From Diploscapter coronatus (lineage: Eukaryota; Nematoda; Chromadorea; Rhabditida; Rhabditidae), in assembly GCA_964036155.1 (NCBI GenBank), contig OZ038423.1, positions 22,583,249 to 22,647,248 of the forward strand: a stretch of DNA of 64,000 bases, read 5' to 3'. A program made the position numbers and the translations under genes. The notes under the pieces are model-generated. The model ran no database searches. It worked only from the letters and a program-made list of their open reading frames with translations, and had not been told where the DNA came from. Below are positions 22,657-33,925 of this stretch, piece after piece (the stretch's first letter is position 1; each line of letters starts with the position of its first letter).

Positions 22657-25460
22657 TTAGTCGAAATCAGATTGGTCGGAATAAGATTCGTAGGAATCAG
22701 ATTGGTCAGAATCAGATTGGTCAGAATCAGATTGATCAGAAAGTTCGATCACCTCGTTCTCGGTGAAATACTTCATACTGCAGATGTGGAAGATGTTTTT
22801 ACCCCTTTCCCATATATTGTGCATGCCCATTTCCCTCAGAGCCCATGTTCCACCGAATCTGTCCGTCATCTCGGCCCAAATCATCTTTTCCGGTTCAGGA
22901 CCTATATTTCCGCTTCTCTGAAAACAGTAATTACCGTAAAGTCTAAAATAGAAGTCCGTGGACTTCTATTTTAGACTTGACGGCAAGGCGAGTTGCAAAA
23001 TTAATCTTTTTCAGAGATCTTTCAAAAAACTGCGTTATTTTAACTGCTTGATTGCAAGCGCAACCTGATCTTATATACTTATTCTGGCAATTAGAATTAG
23101 AGAGAATAGGGGAAAAGATCGGGTGACAAATATGCTGACCCTCAACTTTGCTTCAAAGTTCGCGTGAAAATACCTTCAGATTAAGTCTGTAGGCCTCCTT
23201 CGGAATGAGCGTCAGTAAATCGTTGACCAGGAAGTCCTCGTCAATTCCGATTGTGAACCTGCATTCTTCATCATGCTTGACTTCGTGGAAATTCTAAAAC
23301 GAAGAAATTGACAATTGAATCGGATTTTTGAAATGATACGTTTCCGACAGACCTAGAGAGGACGATCTTCAAAAACCTCGTGTGACCTACCCCCTATAGT
23401 TTATTTTCGTCTGATGAAAGTGTGCTCCCTAGATCTGATTTCAGATGAATAACCGAATTTTATGAATCCCCTTATTAAAAAAAACCATTCCCCCACCTGA
23501 ACGAGCTGGCCGAGTTGCTGTTTGGTTATGTGGTGCGCAGAACGGAGGCTCAGTTTTTTAATGTCCTTGAAGAATCCGAAGAGATCCTCGTAGGTGTACG
23601 GGAGATCCAGTCCGTAAAAGGAGACGTCGGGAGTCTGAAATAAGGAAATTCGATTTTTTCATAACTAAAAATAAAATTCAGAAGTGTATGAATTTCTCTA
23701 TGAAAAATGAGGAAGGAGTAGAATAAATTGACTAACCCTTCTAAACACCTCATGATAAGCATCCACGAGAATCGGTTTGAAGCGGCTGTGAATCGAGATT
23801 TTAGCGAGCCCTGAATTAGATGAATTTCACTAAATTGGAGAAAGCTAAATAATAAAAACGCATTTTAAATAATAATGTTAACAAAAACAAATTTTTCTAC
23901 TTCAAGTTTCTTCAGTATTAAAATTTTGACTACGAAAATTTCCAGCAAGTTCTAGAAGGGCAAGAGGAAAAATTATTAAAAAAAAAAAAAGATCTAAAGG
24001 AATTTACCATTCGGAAAGATGCTGAAACTGTCCAGATTGATCCTCGAATTGATGGAAACGATGGGCTGAATGCGCAGATCTGGGGGATTGGCGTTGAAGA
24101 ACGCATTCATTTTGTTCCACATGTGATGACCGTTAATGCTGACACTCTGAAATTCATGCATGAAGCATGATTTTCAACATCTTGTAAAAATGATAGAATC
24201 ATCGCACAATAGTCAAAATTTTGAGAATGAGATGATATCGATTTTTTTCTCAGAAGTTTACTATTCTTGGAAGATGTAAATGAAAATAGATCTATTTCTT
24301 CTGCGTTACTTTTCAATTATCGCTTCTATTGAAAATTATTTACACATGAATTTTCACCATGATGAAGTATTTTTATGAAAAAATACTGAAAATTATGCTC
24401 CAAGTTCTCATCCAGGCCATGAAAATTCGAAAATTTTGTGAATAAAGAAACTAACCAGGTCAAACTTGTGGACAACGCAGAACTTCGTGAGAATGTTGAT
24501 GAGCTTGGCGCAGTTGATGACTGCATCGTCCAGCGGGCCATTCTCGATGATGAACTTGGCTGAATTAGACAATCAAATTTAAAGGAAAGCGATTTCATGA
24601 TCGTAACTGGCAAGTGTTTTATTTTTGACAAAATTTGCTTTAAAGATTTCTTTCAGCTTAGAATCATTTTTTCAAAGTAGAAAAAAGATTAGGGGCAATA
24701 AAAGAGAGGTGGTTCTCCTAAAGGCAACCTCATTGTTGAAAAATAATCATTATGAAAACTTACTTCTATCTTCGAAGCCCCTCAGAAGGTGTCTGTCATA
24801 GAGAAGTGACGGTTGGTTTAGAAGACCGGGCTCGATTTCTTGTGTCCGACCCCTGACATAAACGCATTTGCATCCGCCTTCAAACCAGAAGAAGAAACTG
24901 TTGCAGTTCCATTGATCCGCATCATCTGCCCGACGAAAAATCACTTCCGAATAGAGACCTAGAGCCTGCAAACTAATGAGCATAAATTTCACGATTAAAA
25001 AAATCATTCAAATGTTGCAATATCGTAAATACACTTCTGTGTGTTAGGCACACGATGATTTTTCTATTCAGCGAAAAAATCGGAGAATTAGAGTGCAATT
25101 ACAGCAATTCACTATCAGAAAATTACGTTTGTCATGTTTCGAATTCGAAAAAATGTGCAGATAAACGATAATTTATCCCTAAATATAGGAAAAAATTCGT
25201 CATAAACCCAAATGTTACAATAATGAATTTGAAATCGTGAAATTTCTTGCCAGCTTCTTGCAATTCTCGCAGATTTCGCTGTTGCCGAGGTGCAGCCAGA
25301 AACGGAAAACACGATTCTGCAGACGACGGCCGAGAGCCTTGTCGGCCTTGGCGAAGTAGTAAAGTCGGCGAGTGCACTTGACAGTCTGGATGATATCGAC
25401 CGTGGGCAAGTCCAACAGCACTTCCCTCATCACCTCCAAGGACAGCCCGTCCAGAATCAT
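22657..25460 (-). CDS. F-box-like protein with acidic repeat tail
   Basis: ATG at 25460 lies 9 bases after a TTTTTTTCAG acceptor. The F-box-like N-terminus reads MILDGLSLEVMREVLLDLPT and VDIIQTVKCTRRLYYFAKAD. Later exons on the minus strand are at about 24766-24980 (ALGLYSEVIFRRADDADQWN), 24458-24557, 24009-24148, 23738-23810, 23495-23636, 23172-23293 and 22657-22919. They align in order with the plus-strand F-box-like gene, so the two are a diverged inverted pair. The last exon ends in an acidic repeat of DQSDS units. Joining exon 1 to exon 2 in frame needs a GC donor (AAGCTG/GCAAGA, near 25248) or another donor I did not find. Length is about 440 residues. It is probably an SCF substrate adaptor. 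Confidence 0.6.
22665..22740 (-). repeat. 15-bp tandem repeat in F-box gene tail
   Basis: The plus-strand unit AATCAGATTGGTCAG occurs about five times with small changes (TCGGAATAAGATTCG is the most diverged unit). On the minus strand each unit encodes DQSDS, so the repeat is in frame and can vary in length without breaking the protein. Confidence 0.85.
22934..22983. repeat. 50-bp near-perfect palindrome in intron
   Basis: Arms 22934-22957 and 22960-22983 are complementary over 24 bases with one mismatch, around a two-base centre (GT). The inner 17 bases of each arm (GTCTAAAATAGAAGTCC) match perfectly. It lies in the last intron of the minus-strand F-box-like gene, about 15 bases upstream of the final 3' splice site. 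Confidence 0.9.
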
Positions 25461-26479
25461 TGGTTCACTGAAAAAAACATAAATTCATCAGCAAACGCGA
25501 GTTTTTCATGGTGAACATTGAAGAAAAAACGAAAATTAAGAAATATCAGAACAACACGACGACGGTTCTCTGTAGTTTCTACTCATCTCTTCTTCTTTTC
25601 CTCTAGCTATTTTTTCAGAAAAGAATGGGAACTACAAAAAAAGTCCAAGAAAACCGAAAGAAGAATAAAATTCGTCGTTGGTATATTTGAGGAGGGCAAG
25701 ATTAAGCGAAGTTTGATTTTTCAAATTTTGCAAAAAATGAAAGTTTAAAAAAATCCCAGTTTTCGGAACCACAAAACACAAAATTTCGCTCGGCCCTAAG
25801 CGAGAGAAGCACGCGAAGAGAAAATCGAGAGAATTCAGAGGGAAATAGACCATTGCAAATAGTTAGCGATGGGGCGGATTTACGGGAATTTTTCTCCTAA
25901 AATCGAGCGAACGAAAACCCCGCCCATTATCGATGCGAAACGAGTGTTTAGCGAAAGAAAGACTTTCCACTCTTCCGCACTCGGTACTGTATTTTTGGAC
26001 ATTAGTCACACATATTACAGTGAGCTGTTTGGAGTTGGGATCAACAGAAATCAACAACAGGCCGGTCCAGAAATAGAAAATTTTGGTCGTCGATTGGTGG
26101 TGCCACGTTTCCCCCCCTGGGGGCGATTTATGCAGATCCACCTTTGGGAACTCTACAATAAACTGAAGAACTTATTGTCACATGGAAAGAAACTCGAGCT
26201 TCCATCTTTAGGCACTAAAAGACGAAGAGAAATTGTCTCTTTCTCTTGATTTCACCCACTGTTTCGCTGTTGGGCAGAGTGAAAAAAAACACGCAAGGGC
26301 AACTGTATGTAGAAATGAGTTCCTATCCATGACTCAATAATAAAACTACGAAATGATAGTTTTGTTCAGTTTTGCTAGTAGAAAATATATTACTAAATGT
26401 TTGCCTGAGGAACGCAATCCATTACATTCTCATTTCATCAATTTATCCTTCATGACCCCCTAACATTATGAAATTCTAG
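25461..26479. other. Upstream region of F-box gene, no gene recognised
   Basis: Open frames at 25518-25748 and 25869-26249 overlap antisense frames and lack splice sites or motifs. It probably holds the promoter of the minus-strand F-box-like gene. Confidence 0.3.
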
Positions 26480-26646
26480 GCACATCGATTGAAAATTGGA
26501 TTGTGACGAACATTCATGGCCAAAAGTTCTTCCTCAACGGAACGACTTTTGTTTTGTTGTCTTTTATTGAAGAAGACGAAGATCATCCTTTACTTAAAGA
26601 CGATGGTAATATTCAAGAACAGGGGTGGGCCGGAGCCGACTTTTAA
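26480..26646 (+). pseudogene. Isolated last exon of an F-box-like paralog
   Basis: After a TTCTAG acceptor, the frame reads SIENWIVTNIHGQKFFL, matching LIEHWIVTNICGKKFYLVDS at the start of the last exon of the gene at 18232-21215, in the same phase. It then runs through EEDEDHPLLKDDG and ends at TAA (26644-26646), where G-rich repeat sequence begins. No upstream exons were found between 25461 and 26479, so this is a stranded gene fragment. Confidence 0.6.
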
Positions 26647-26735
26647 AAAAAAAAAAATTCGGAACTGGGATCGGGATCGGATTCAAAATTTTTCGCGAGA
26701 CCGGGATCGGAACTTCCAGCTCACTTCTGTTCAAG
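26620..26735. repeat. GGGATCGG-rich low-complexity patch
   Basis: Contains GGGATCGGGATCGG and a further ACCGGGATCGG, separated by TTCAAAATTTTTCGCG, next to a run of A. Composition is unlike the flanks. It may be a small insertion that truncated the F-box fragment. Confidence 0.5.
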
Positions 26736-27000
26736 AACAATCCATTGAATATCAATTTCGAAATCGGATTTTGACATTTTTATTTCTATAAGTTTGGTAC
26801 TGGATTCTCTATGGGTAATTTACCGAGAATTGTTTGATATTCGTGTATATTTTAGCATAAAATATCGACAAAATTTGATAAATCTTTGTATCTTACAAGT
26901 TTAATATCGATCGATTGAACCTGACGTTTCATCATTGGAGATATCTAATTCTTTTCTTTTTTTTCTAATGTTCTTCCCTAATTTTTTACCGAAGTTGCAG

Positions 27001-27081
27001 ATGTTGCTCAGTTTCCCTGTGGAAATCGTCGAGCAATGCCCGCTTGGATTGGGAATCCACGATTTGCTCACAGTGATCCAA
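27001..27081 (+). pseudogene. Isolated first exon of an F-box-like paralog
   Basis: ATG 27001 follows a GAAGTTGCAG acceptor and reads MLLSFPVEIVEQCPLGLGIH then DLLTVIQ, ending at a GTGAGT donor. It matches exon 1 of the gene at 18232 (MLLNLPTEITVECLLGLGIH). No further exons follow before the end of SETD3 at 27490. It is part of the duplicated block, so it looks like a stranded 5' fragment. Confidence 0.6.
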
Positions 27082-27363
27082 GTGAGTTTGAATTCAAACA
27101 TTTATTCTTGATTTTCATAACAAACATGAAGATAAAATGAAACAAAGAAGGGCACTTCTGAAGAGATTCGTAAAGAAATTCGATGAATATCATGGCGACT
27201 TAGATTTCGTGATTTTAAAGTTCTTTTATGCGGCGGTAGATCGGAATTTCAGAAATTGAACCGGAAATTTTAGTAACGAATCTTATGGGGGTCGAAATTT
27301 CCAGTTCAATCACAAAATTCTGGTAAAAAGGCGTAGAAGTTTGAGCAATCAACAGAAACTCGA
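27008..27363 (+). repeat. Duplicated block, copy 2
   Basis: Same block as 21672-22026, with only scattered substitutions and a one-base insertion. The close match extends through non-coding sequence, so the duplication is recent or kept similar by gene conversion. Confidence 0.85.
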
Positions 27364-27489
27364 AGAACATTCAACAAACTGAAAAAATCAACAGAAAAAT
27401 GCAAATTTGTACGCACACAAGTAGTTTTGCTTAAACATTTTTTCGGTTAGACTTCGGCCGATTTTTTCGCTAGCGAGCGCGAAACATGT

Positions 27490-30400
27490 TCAGTCGGTTT
27501 TTTTGTCGGGCTCTTCGTCGGGTTCAGAATCGCTTTTTCGTACTCTTCGCAGTAGTTTCTAAAATAATTTATTCTTCAACAAGTCAACTGAAAATAGTGC
27601 AAAAAATAGGAAAAACGAGGATTTTCTAATTGTGAACTGGAATTTTACTTACTTGGCTCTGTTGAGAATAGCGAGTTCACCCAGTTTCAACCCTTCGATG
27701 TTCTTTTCGATTGAGTTCTGAAAATGATTGATCATTTTCAGAAATCCACACATAAACAATTCCCTACCTGACCAGCCTTGATCTCCCCATAAGTCTTTTC
27801 CAACAATTCAAATCGAACCTTCAAAAACTTGAGCGCAGCCAGTAAAATTTGTTCGGATTTGATATTCTAAAATCATCAATAAAAAATCAATATTTTGTGT
27901 AAAAAATGCCTCTTCAGTAGGCGAGTCGGAAACGTAAATCCTCGCGAAAGTCTCCAAGGTTGGGTGGAATGGGACGGGACTCTGAAAATATTTCAAATAC
28001 TCTTTTTCAAAAAATCCCAATTTTTTATTGTATTTTTTGTTTTCATTTGAATGAGCAACATGAAGTTTCAAAATTCCGATATTTTTTATTGGGGAAAATA
28101 ATCTGGACCTTCGAAGTTTGATATTTTTCCTGAAACAAAAAAACCCTTACATTCGCCAAATCGAACATGAAAATGTTGGACTCGTACCAGCCGGCGAAGC
28201 CTAGGTCGAAGATCATCTTGTGCTTCTGCTGGAAGTTCTTGTCCGTTCTGGGAAGTCCTAGAAATATTCTTCAAGGGAAAATATTGAATTTCGATAAATG
28301 TTCATTTTCTTTCTCAAGAAAATCAAAAATTAAAGCAAGCTGACAAACTTTTGACTAACCGATTTTCAACTTGTACCGGTCGGCAGAGTTGTGCCCTTCA
28401 GGAACGAATCCATTGTGCAAAAGATGCTCAGCGTTCGATCGCTTTCCGTAGAAAATGTTCACTGGCTTGCTCGATTCGTAGCCGCGCGTGGCGACTATCT
28501 GAAAAATGAACATTTTTTCTAGACTCAAATTTTGGATAATTGAGAATCACCGACTTGACATTGATTTTTGAAAACGACTGATTTTATTCCGTTTCTTTCG
28601 AAACATTTAAAAAATTCCTAGAAGGAAACGTCAAGTTTTTCAATTATCACTTGCTCGGATATTCGGATATGAACATTTTTCAGCAAACGATACATCATAT
28701 ATTGTTGCCAAAATTTAATTTATCTCAATTTTTGAAACATTAATTTTTTCAATTTCCTAACCTCTGCCGTGTCAGATTCGGTGTTGAAGGCGACCGCTTC
28801 GTCGATGATTTCGTTGACGAATTCGTGATTCGCCATGTCCAACACGGGAATCAGGGCGGGGATCTGAAATTTAAAAAAAATTTAGAAAATCAAGTTTTAA
28901 AAATACCAATTTCACATCGCCATCCTTAGTCTTGTCCGTCTCGCTCGGTATCATGTTGATACGCGTCGTTACGCAGCACACGGCCCATCTAAAATAGAAA
29001 GCTTAAAAATGATTAAAAAATGAATTAGTTTCCGATTTTTTTTTTAAATACCTGTACAGGTCGAATGTAAAGTTGGACATGGTGAATGGAGTATTGTACA
29101 GAATAGGTGGCTCGGTGTTGCTATTTTTAGATGCCTGAAAATTTTAACTTTCGGGAAAAAAACATTTCAAAAAAGATTTCTTAATAATTTTTGTGTTAAA
29201 AATGAGAAAAATTTTTGAAATTAAGTTTTTTTTACCTTTCTAGCCTTTTCAAATGCCTCATTCCGAGAAACAGTTAGGAAGAAGACGGTGAACTGTCGTG
29301 CAACGGTGCGGTAAAAAAGCATCGCTTCTTCGAAAACGGGCGAGGGCTTGAGTTTCTGAAAATTATGGAATTATCTTTCAGAGAATACTTGAATTTGAAT
29401 GAATTATTTTAATTCAGCTATCTTTCTACGATTTTTCAAATTAAAGAAAGTTGTTTCAAGAAAATGTTTGGTCGATAGACACGACAATCCTCGATTCTTT
29501 CGCTTCAAACATAAATTATATAAATTAAAAAAACCCAACCAGCATATCCTCGTCATTGAAATACAATGGCGAGCTGAACTGCCTGGGGAGCATGCTGATG
29601 TAGGCCTTCCACTTGCTGTCGGACTTGAGTCTGTGGCAGCACAGGAACAGGGCCAGAGCCACGTTCTCCATTCGCTGCACAATCGGGTCTTGTTCGAAAG
29701 CTTTTCTTAAATTTAAAAGAATGTTTTAGAGTATTTAAAACAAAATAAGGATTGCTATATTTTGATTGAAAGCTATTCAATGCTTTTTCAGGCTAGAGTT
29801 TTGCATATTCGTGATTTATTGTGTTTGAAAATACTTTTGACGGTATTTTAAAAGTATCCTATAAAAATTTCAAACTCACTTCATCATCGAAGATTTCTTG
29901 GCGAGATCCAGGGACATCGTTGCGTGTCTCGGCACTGACACGACTACTGTGTTCTTCGAAATCGATCTAAAAATCCATCCCTTGAAAATGTGTATGGAAA
30001 AGAACAATTACTTGTTTGCCGTGAGACCGTAACCACCGACATCTGAGCTCTCAACGACGTCAACGCCGTTCCGCTGGATTCCGATTTGATCGGCCCAAGC
30101 GATAAACGCAGAAAGCAGTTCGGGAGATCTATAGCAAAAATTTTCTTTACAAATTCAAGGCTTTTTTTAATCTAAGAAAATCTTGGAAGTCGTGATTTGG
30201 TTCAGAAGGGAAACGTTTACCGCTCAATTGTCGAATCGTTAGAGGCATTCATCTCCGATTGGATTTTGCAGATCTCGTTCAGGTGGCCTCGAATTCGTTC
30301 GTGCTCTTTCCATAAATCGACAATGTTCGGTGGCGGGGGCTTGCTGGAAATTACAAAATAATATTTTAAAAATCATATGAATAAGGAGAGATCGAAAAGC

Positions 30401-30699
30401 ATCAATGTCCATTGCGTTTACCTTCCATTATTCTGAAAATTAATTAAGGATGTTTCAAAAATTTAGATAATTTGAGATCTTTGAAACTTATCAATACGAC
30501 CCTCTCAGTCACGATTTTTCAGAAGTGTTTTTGAATTTTCACAAGTTCTATGAATCTTCCGATGCTTAAATTCAAGCCTTTTTAAAAAGAAAATTTACCT
30601 TAGAAAGTTTTCGAACAGCCCGCCCACCTGGTTCATCAGGTCGGCCTGCAATCGCTGCTGGTCTCCCTCCGCTCTGCGGCCATTTTCAGGATTACCCAT
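27490..30699 (-). CDS. SETD3: SETD3-type histidine methyltransferase
   Basis: The order and motifs follow animal SETD3. ATG at 30699; an N-terminal helical part (NIVDLWKEHERIRGHLNE); the split SET domain starting GVDVVESSDVGGYGLTANKS and VVVSVPRHATMSLDLAKKSS; MENVALALFLCCHRL; RWAVCCVTTRINMIP; the SET core IPALIPVLDMANHEFV and IFYGKRSNAEHLLHNGFVPE; then a Rubisco-LSMT-like helical domain (FELLEKTYGEIKAGQNSIEK) and an acidic/basic tail to TGA at 27490. About 450-480 residues, shorter than vertebrate SETD3 mainly at the C-terminus. Known for the family: cytosolic methylation of actin His73. The NH and YG..SNA motifs of the SET fold are intact. It starts 476 bases from, and opposite to, the TMEM177-like gene. 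Confidence 0.9.
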
Positions 30700-31174
30700 T
30701 TTCGATCTAAACTAAAAATAGTAATCACGAAAGAGTCGAAATTTAATAAACGACCGAAAACTCTGGGCTAGAAACGCTGTGATTTCTCGGAATACGCTTC
30801 TCTTCTTCTTCCCTCCCTCTTATCCCACCTCTATCTATCAAGCTTTACACCGGTGGATCTGCTAAATCTCATTTTCAGCCCAAGAATAACACAAAAATCG
30901 AAAATCACGAAATAATAAAGATGGCGATTTTTAAAAAAAAAATCATAATAGTTCTCGGATTTCTGGAGATAGTTTAGAGGATAAGTACGAGTTAATTATT
31001 GCAATTAGCATGATTTTATGGTGTAATTAAAAAAGGACGACGACGAAATGTAAAAAAGTGTGCATTGCGTATTTTGTCGTGCAAGGCATCAAATTTCACG
31101 ACGCACTTTTAAACTTGCACATTTTTCGGGGTTTTCGTCGATTTTCTCACTTTTTTATTGCTCCTTTTCCCAGA
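30700..31174. promoter_or_regulatory. Shared promoter region, SETD3 / TMEM177-like
   Basis: A 475-base gap between divergent start codons. An acceptor (CTCCTTTTCCCAG) ends one base before the ATG at 31175, suggesting trans-splicing or a 5'-UTR intron. A pyrimidine-rich tract lies at about 30795-30830. Nothing else is recognised. Confidence 0.5.
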
Positions 31175-33289
31175 ATGGCTGCATCGAGTGCATCGAAGGC
31201 CTCGTGGAGTTGGCAGAAGAATGTTCTGATTGGAACCATACCCGTTTTCCCGCTGATTTATGGGATAAAGGAAGGTAAAATTATTTGTACTTCTTTACTT
31301 TCTCAAAACGTTTATATGATTTAGTTTTCGAATTTTACTTTTCGAAAATTTAAAATTGCGATGTTTTTGAATATGCTTTCGGAAAAAGATGAAGACTGAA
31401 AAATTTTCTATAACTTTTCATTTTTGAGAAGTACTCGATAAAAATCTTTAGATTACCTTTATTTAATTTGCAGCGATCCGAAAGAACTACAACAATCTGC
31501 AAAATATCTACATCGAGCGAAGCTCTCTCAAGCCGAGCGAGCAGCTCAAGGAGATCGTTAATGCCGAACTCGACAAACTCGATCTAGATAAAATGAATGT
31601 ATTTTTAAAAAATTTCTTAAATCTAAAATCATTTTTCTCCAGCTCTACATGTGCCTGACGGACAATGCGCATCCGAAGACGTACGGCTGTTTTGCACTTC
31701 GGGAAGGGGCAGAAATCCAACTGCCCGTCAGAGTCTCTTTCGAAGACGTCGAACAGGCCAGGCGGCTAGGCGCCAATCTCGAAATCGATCTGGGAATTCC
31801 GAGGTTGTTGTATTTGTTTTCTTCAGAGACACGTGCTTGAAGTGTGAGTTTGCTGAAATGATCACCTTCTTCACTGAAAAATTAGATATAATTCACTTCG
31901 AAACATATTCTTTTGCAAAAGTGCGCAGAATAGCACTTGTTGATAGTAGGATATAATATAATGAAGTTAAAACGTACTTTATGCATATTTCTCTGGCGAG
32001 TGAAATATTGAATTTCAGCTTCCGAAAGAAGATCGTGGTGGCCTCAGAAGTGGGCGACGAAATCGTTGAGAGAATGATGCTCTCAGACGCAGCCAAGCAC
32101 TTTATCGTCCAGTCCCAACTGCAACTCGCTGTTAAGTTAGTTGTTTTTTTATTTCGAGTTTTACCTATTAGACGCTGAATCAGTGAATAATCGGATTTGT
32201 TTTAATGACTAGTCTCTAAAATATCGAATTGAAAATTTCAATCTTCCAATGAAACCAACTAAAAATAAAAAAAATTCAGCAATCGAATATTCGTGGTGCC
32301 GATGTTGTTTCAGTTCACTTGCCTCGCCCTCGCTTATCCCATCTACCTGCTGCTCGGCAAAGTCATGGCTGCTCCTCTAGCAGGTAGGGTGAAGAAAAAT
32401 AAACAAATTTTGCATAAAAATTGAAAAAGTTGTTTTAACGCTATTTCGACTTCTTAAAATTTATATTCAAGATTTTTCTCATATTGTTAATTTTTCTTTC
32501 AGTGGCGTGCGCTCTGATCATCGTCTACTCGGCCATTTTCATCCAGCTCAAATACCACAAGACATACAAAGTACAGTTCGCTGACGAAATCACCGCGAAT
32601 CTGTGAGTTTTTACACTATTTTGAGTCTGGAAGGATTAGAATGATATTAGATTCGAAGAAAATGACTCGATTCAATTCCTAGCTTGAGACAATCACTCCA
32701 CTATCATAATTATGGAAACTTCTTATCTTATCATATTTGAAGTTTTGAAACATAGTTACTCAAAATATGATAATTATTGAATTGAAGATTTTCTATATTG
32801 GAAAATTTTTAAAAATAGTCCAGAAAGCCTACTTTTACTTTTCAGAGGAGAAGACTACGCTCAGGGAGCGGTCGACTATTTTGAGGCCTCGATGCGATTG
32901 AACCAGTTGTTGAGGACTGTTATGGGTGAGTTCCAAAACTCAAATCTAAACTATTTGTCACGATTTTATTTTATTACAAAGACCTACACTCTAAATTCGG
33001 AGAACGATTTTTAAAGTACATGCTTAAAAGCAAATGACATTCTTTCTCAAAGAAATGCTAGTTATTATGACCTAGAGGTTTTTTTTTAGAAAATGTTGTA
33101 AATTAAAAAAGAAAAATTTCAGGAGAAGAGGGCGAAAAGAACATTTCTGAGAACGGCGACTGCAAACTCGACTCGCTGCCATTTTCGGAAAGGCTCAGAG
33201 AAGCCAAGAAGATTTTGATGAAAATGAAGAAAAACGACGAGAGGAAAAAACGAGTGGAGCAAAGACAGAAACAAAATAAGGAAGAATAA
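31175..33289 (+). CDS. TMEM177: TMEM177-like protein, copy 1
   Basis: Eight exons give about 290 residues. MAASSASKASWSWQKNVLIG opens an N-terminal hydrophobic segment; then YMCLTDNAHPKTYGCFALRE and VRVSFEDVEQARRLGANLEI; a helix-turn block AAKHFIVQSQLQLAVN; two transmembrane segments (VPMLFQFTCLALAYPIYLLL and VACALIIVYSAIFIQLKYHK); then GAVDYFEASMRLNQLLRTVM with GEEGEKNI, which aligns with GVEFYEKLL...LLGKDGEKLY near the end of human TMEM177. The tail is Lys-rich (LMKMKKNDERKKRVEQ). Family knowledge: TMEM177 is a mitochondrial inner-membrane protein that stabilises COX20 during cytochrome c oxidase subunit 2 assembly. A second, diverged copy follows on the same strand. Confidence 0.75.
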
Positions 33290-33925
33290 TTGGTAGGTTT
33301 ATTCTTGTTAAAATTTGAGTTTGAAAAAGTAGTTGAGATCTGTACGAAGAAATATATATTTGACTACTTTTTCGGGATTTTTTATTGTTAGCTGATGACT
33401 TGTTTCTGAAAATTGTTATGAAATTCCATGATTTCTTAGAATAGAAAATGTAGATTTTAGACGAATTCTGTAGGTCATTAGTGAAAAGCTTTGAAATTTT
33501 TGCTCATGTTTTGAGTCAAACGGGTATGATTAACTTAACTTTTCTTTTTTATTTTTTTAGTTGTTGAAATTGTTGTTCTTTCTGAAGAGGATAATAAAAT
33601 TCAATAGGCAATGTTGGTTTTTTTAAATACCGAAGTTGATACTCTTTGAAAATATCTTTGATTTTTTGTCAAGTTTAGGAAATTTCGATTTGCAGAAGAT
33701 CAAATGCACGCTACAAAGCGGTTGCTGAGTTACAAGTTGGTGATTTTATGACGTTTTTCTAGGTACAAAATGAAATGAGCAAAAAGTTTAAATTTTCATC
33801 GCATTTTAAATGGTTTGAAACATCAATTGTTTTACAAAACACATTGAACTACTAATCAAAAAATGTCGGGTTTTATTTTATTTGAAATTTTTTGAAGCAT
33901 ACAAAATTCCTTAGAACGTACGTGA

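Noticed and set aside
25869..26249. 126-codon open frame upstream of the F-box gene
   Set aside because: Overlapped by an antisense frame, no splice sites, no similarity to the F-box paralogs.
30415..30440. An 11-base possible microexon in SETD3
   Set aside because: It has acceptor and donor-like edges, but including it breaks the frame; skipping it joins FENFL to SKPPPP in frame.
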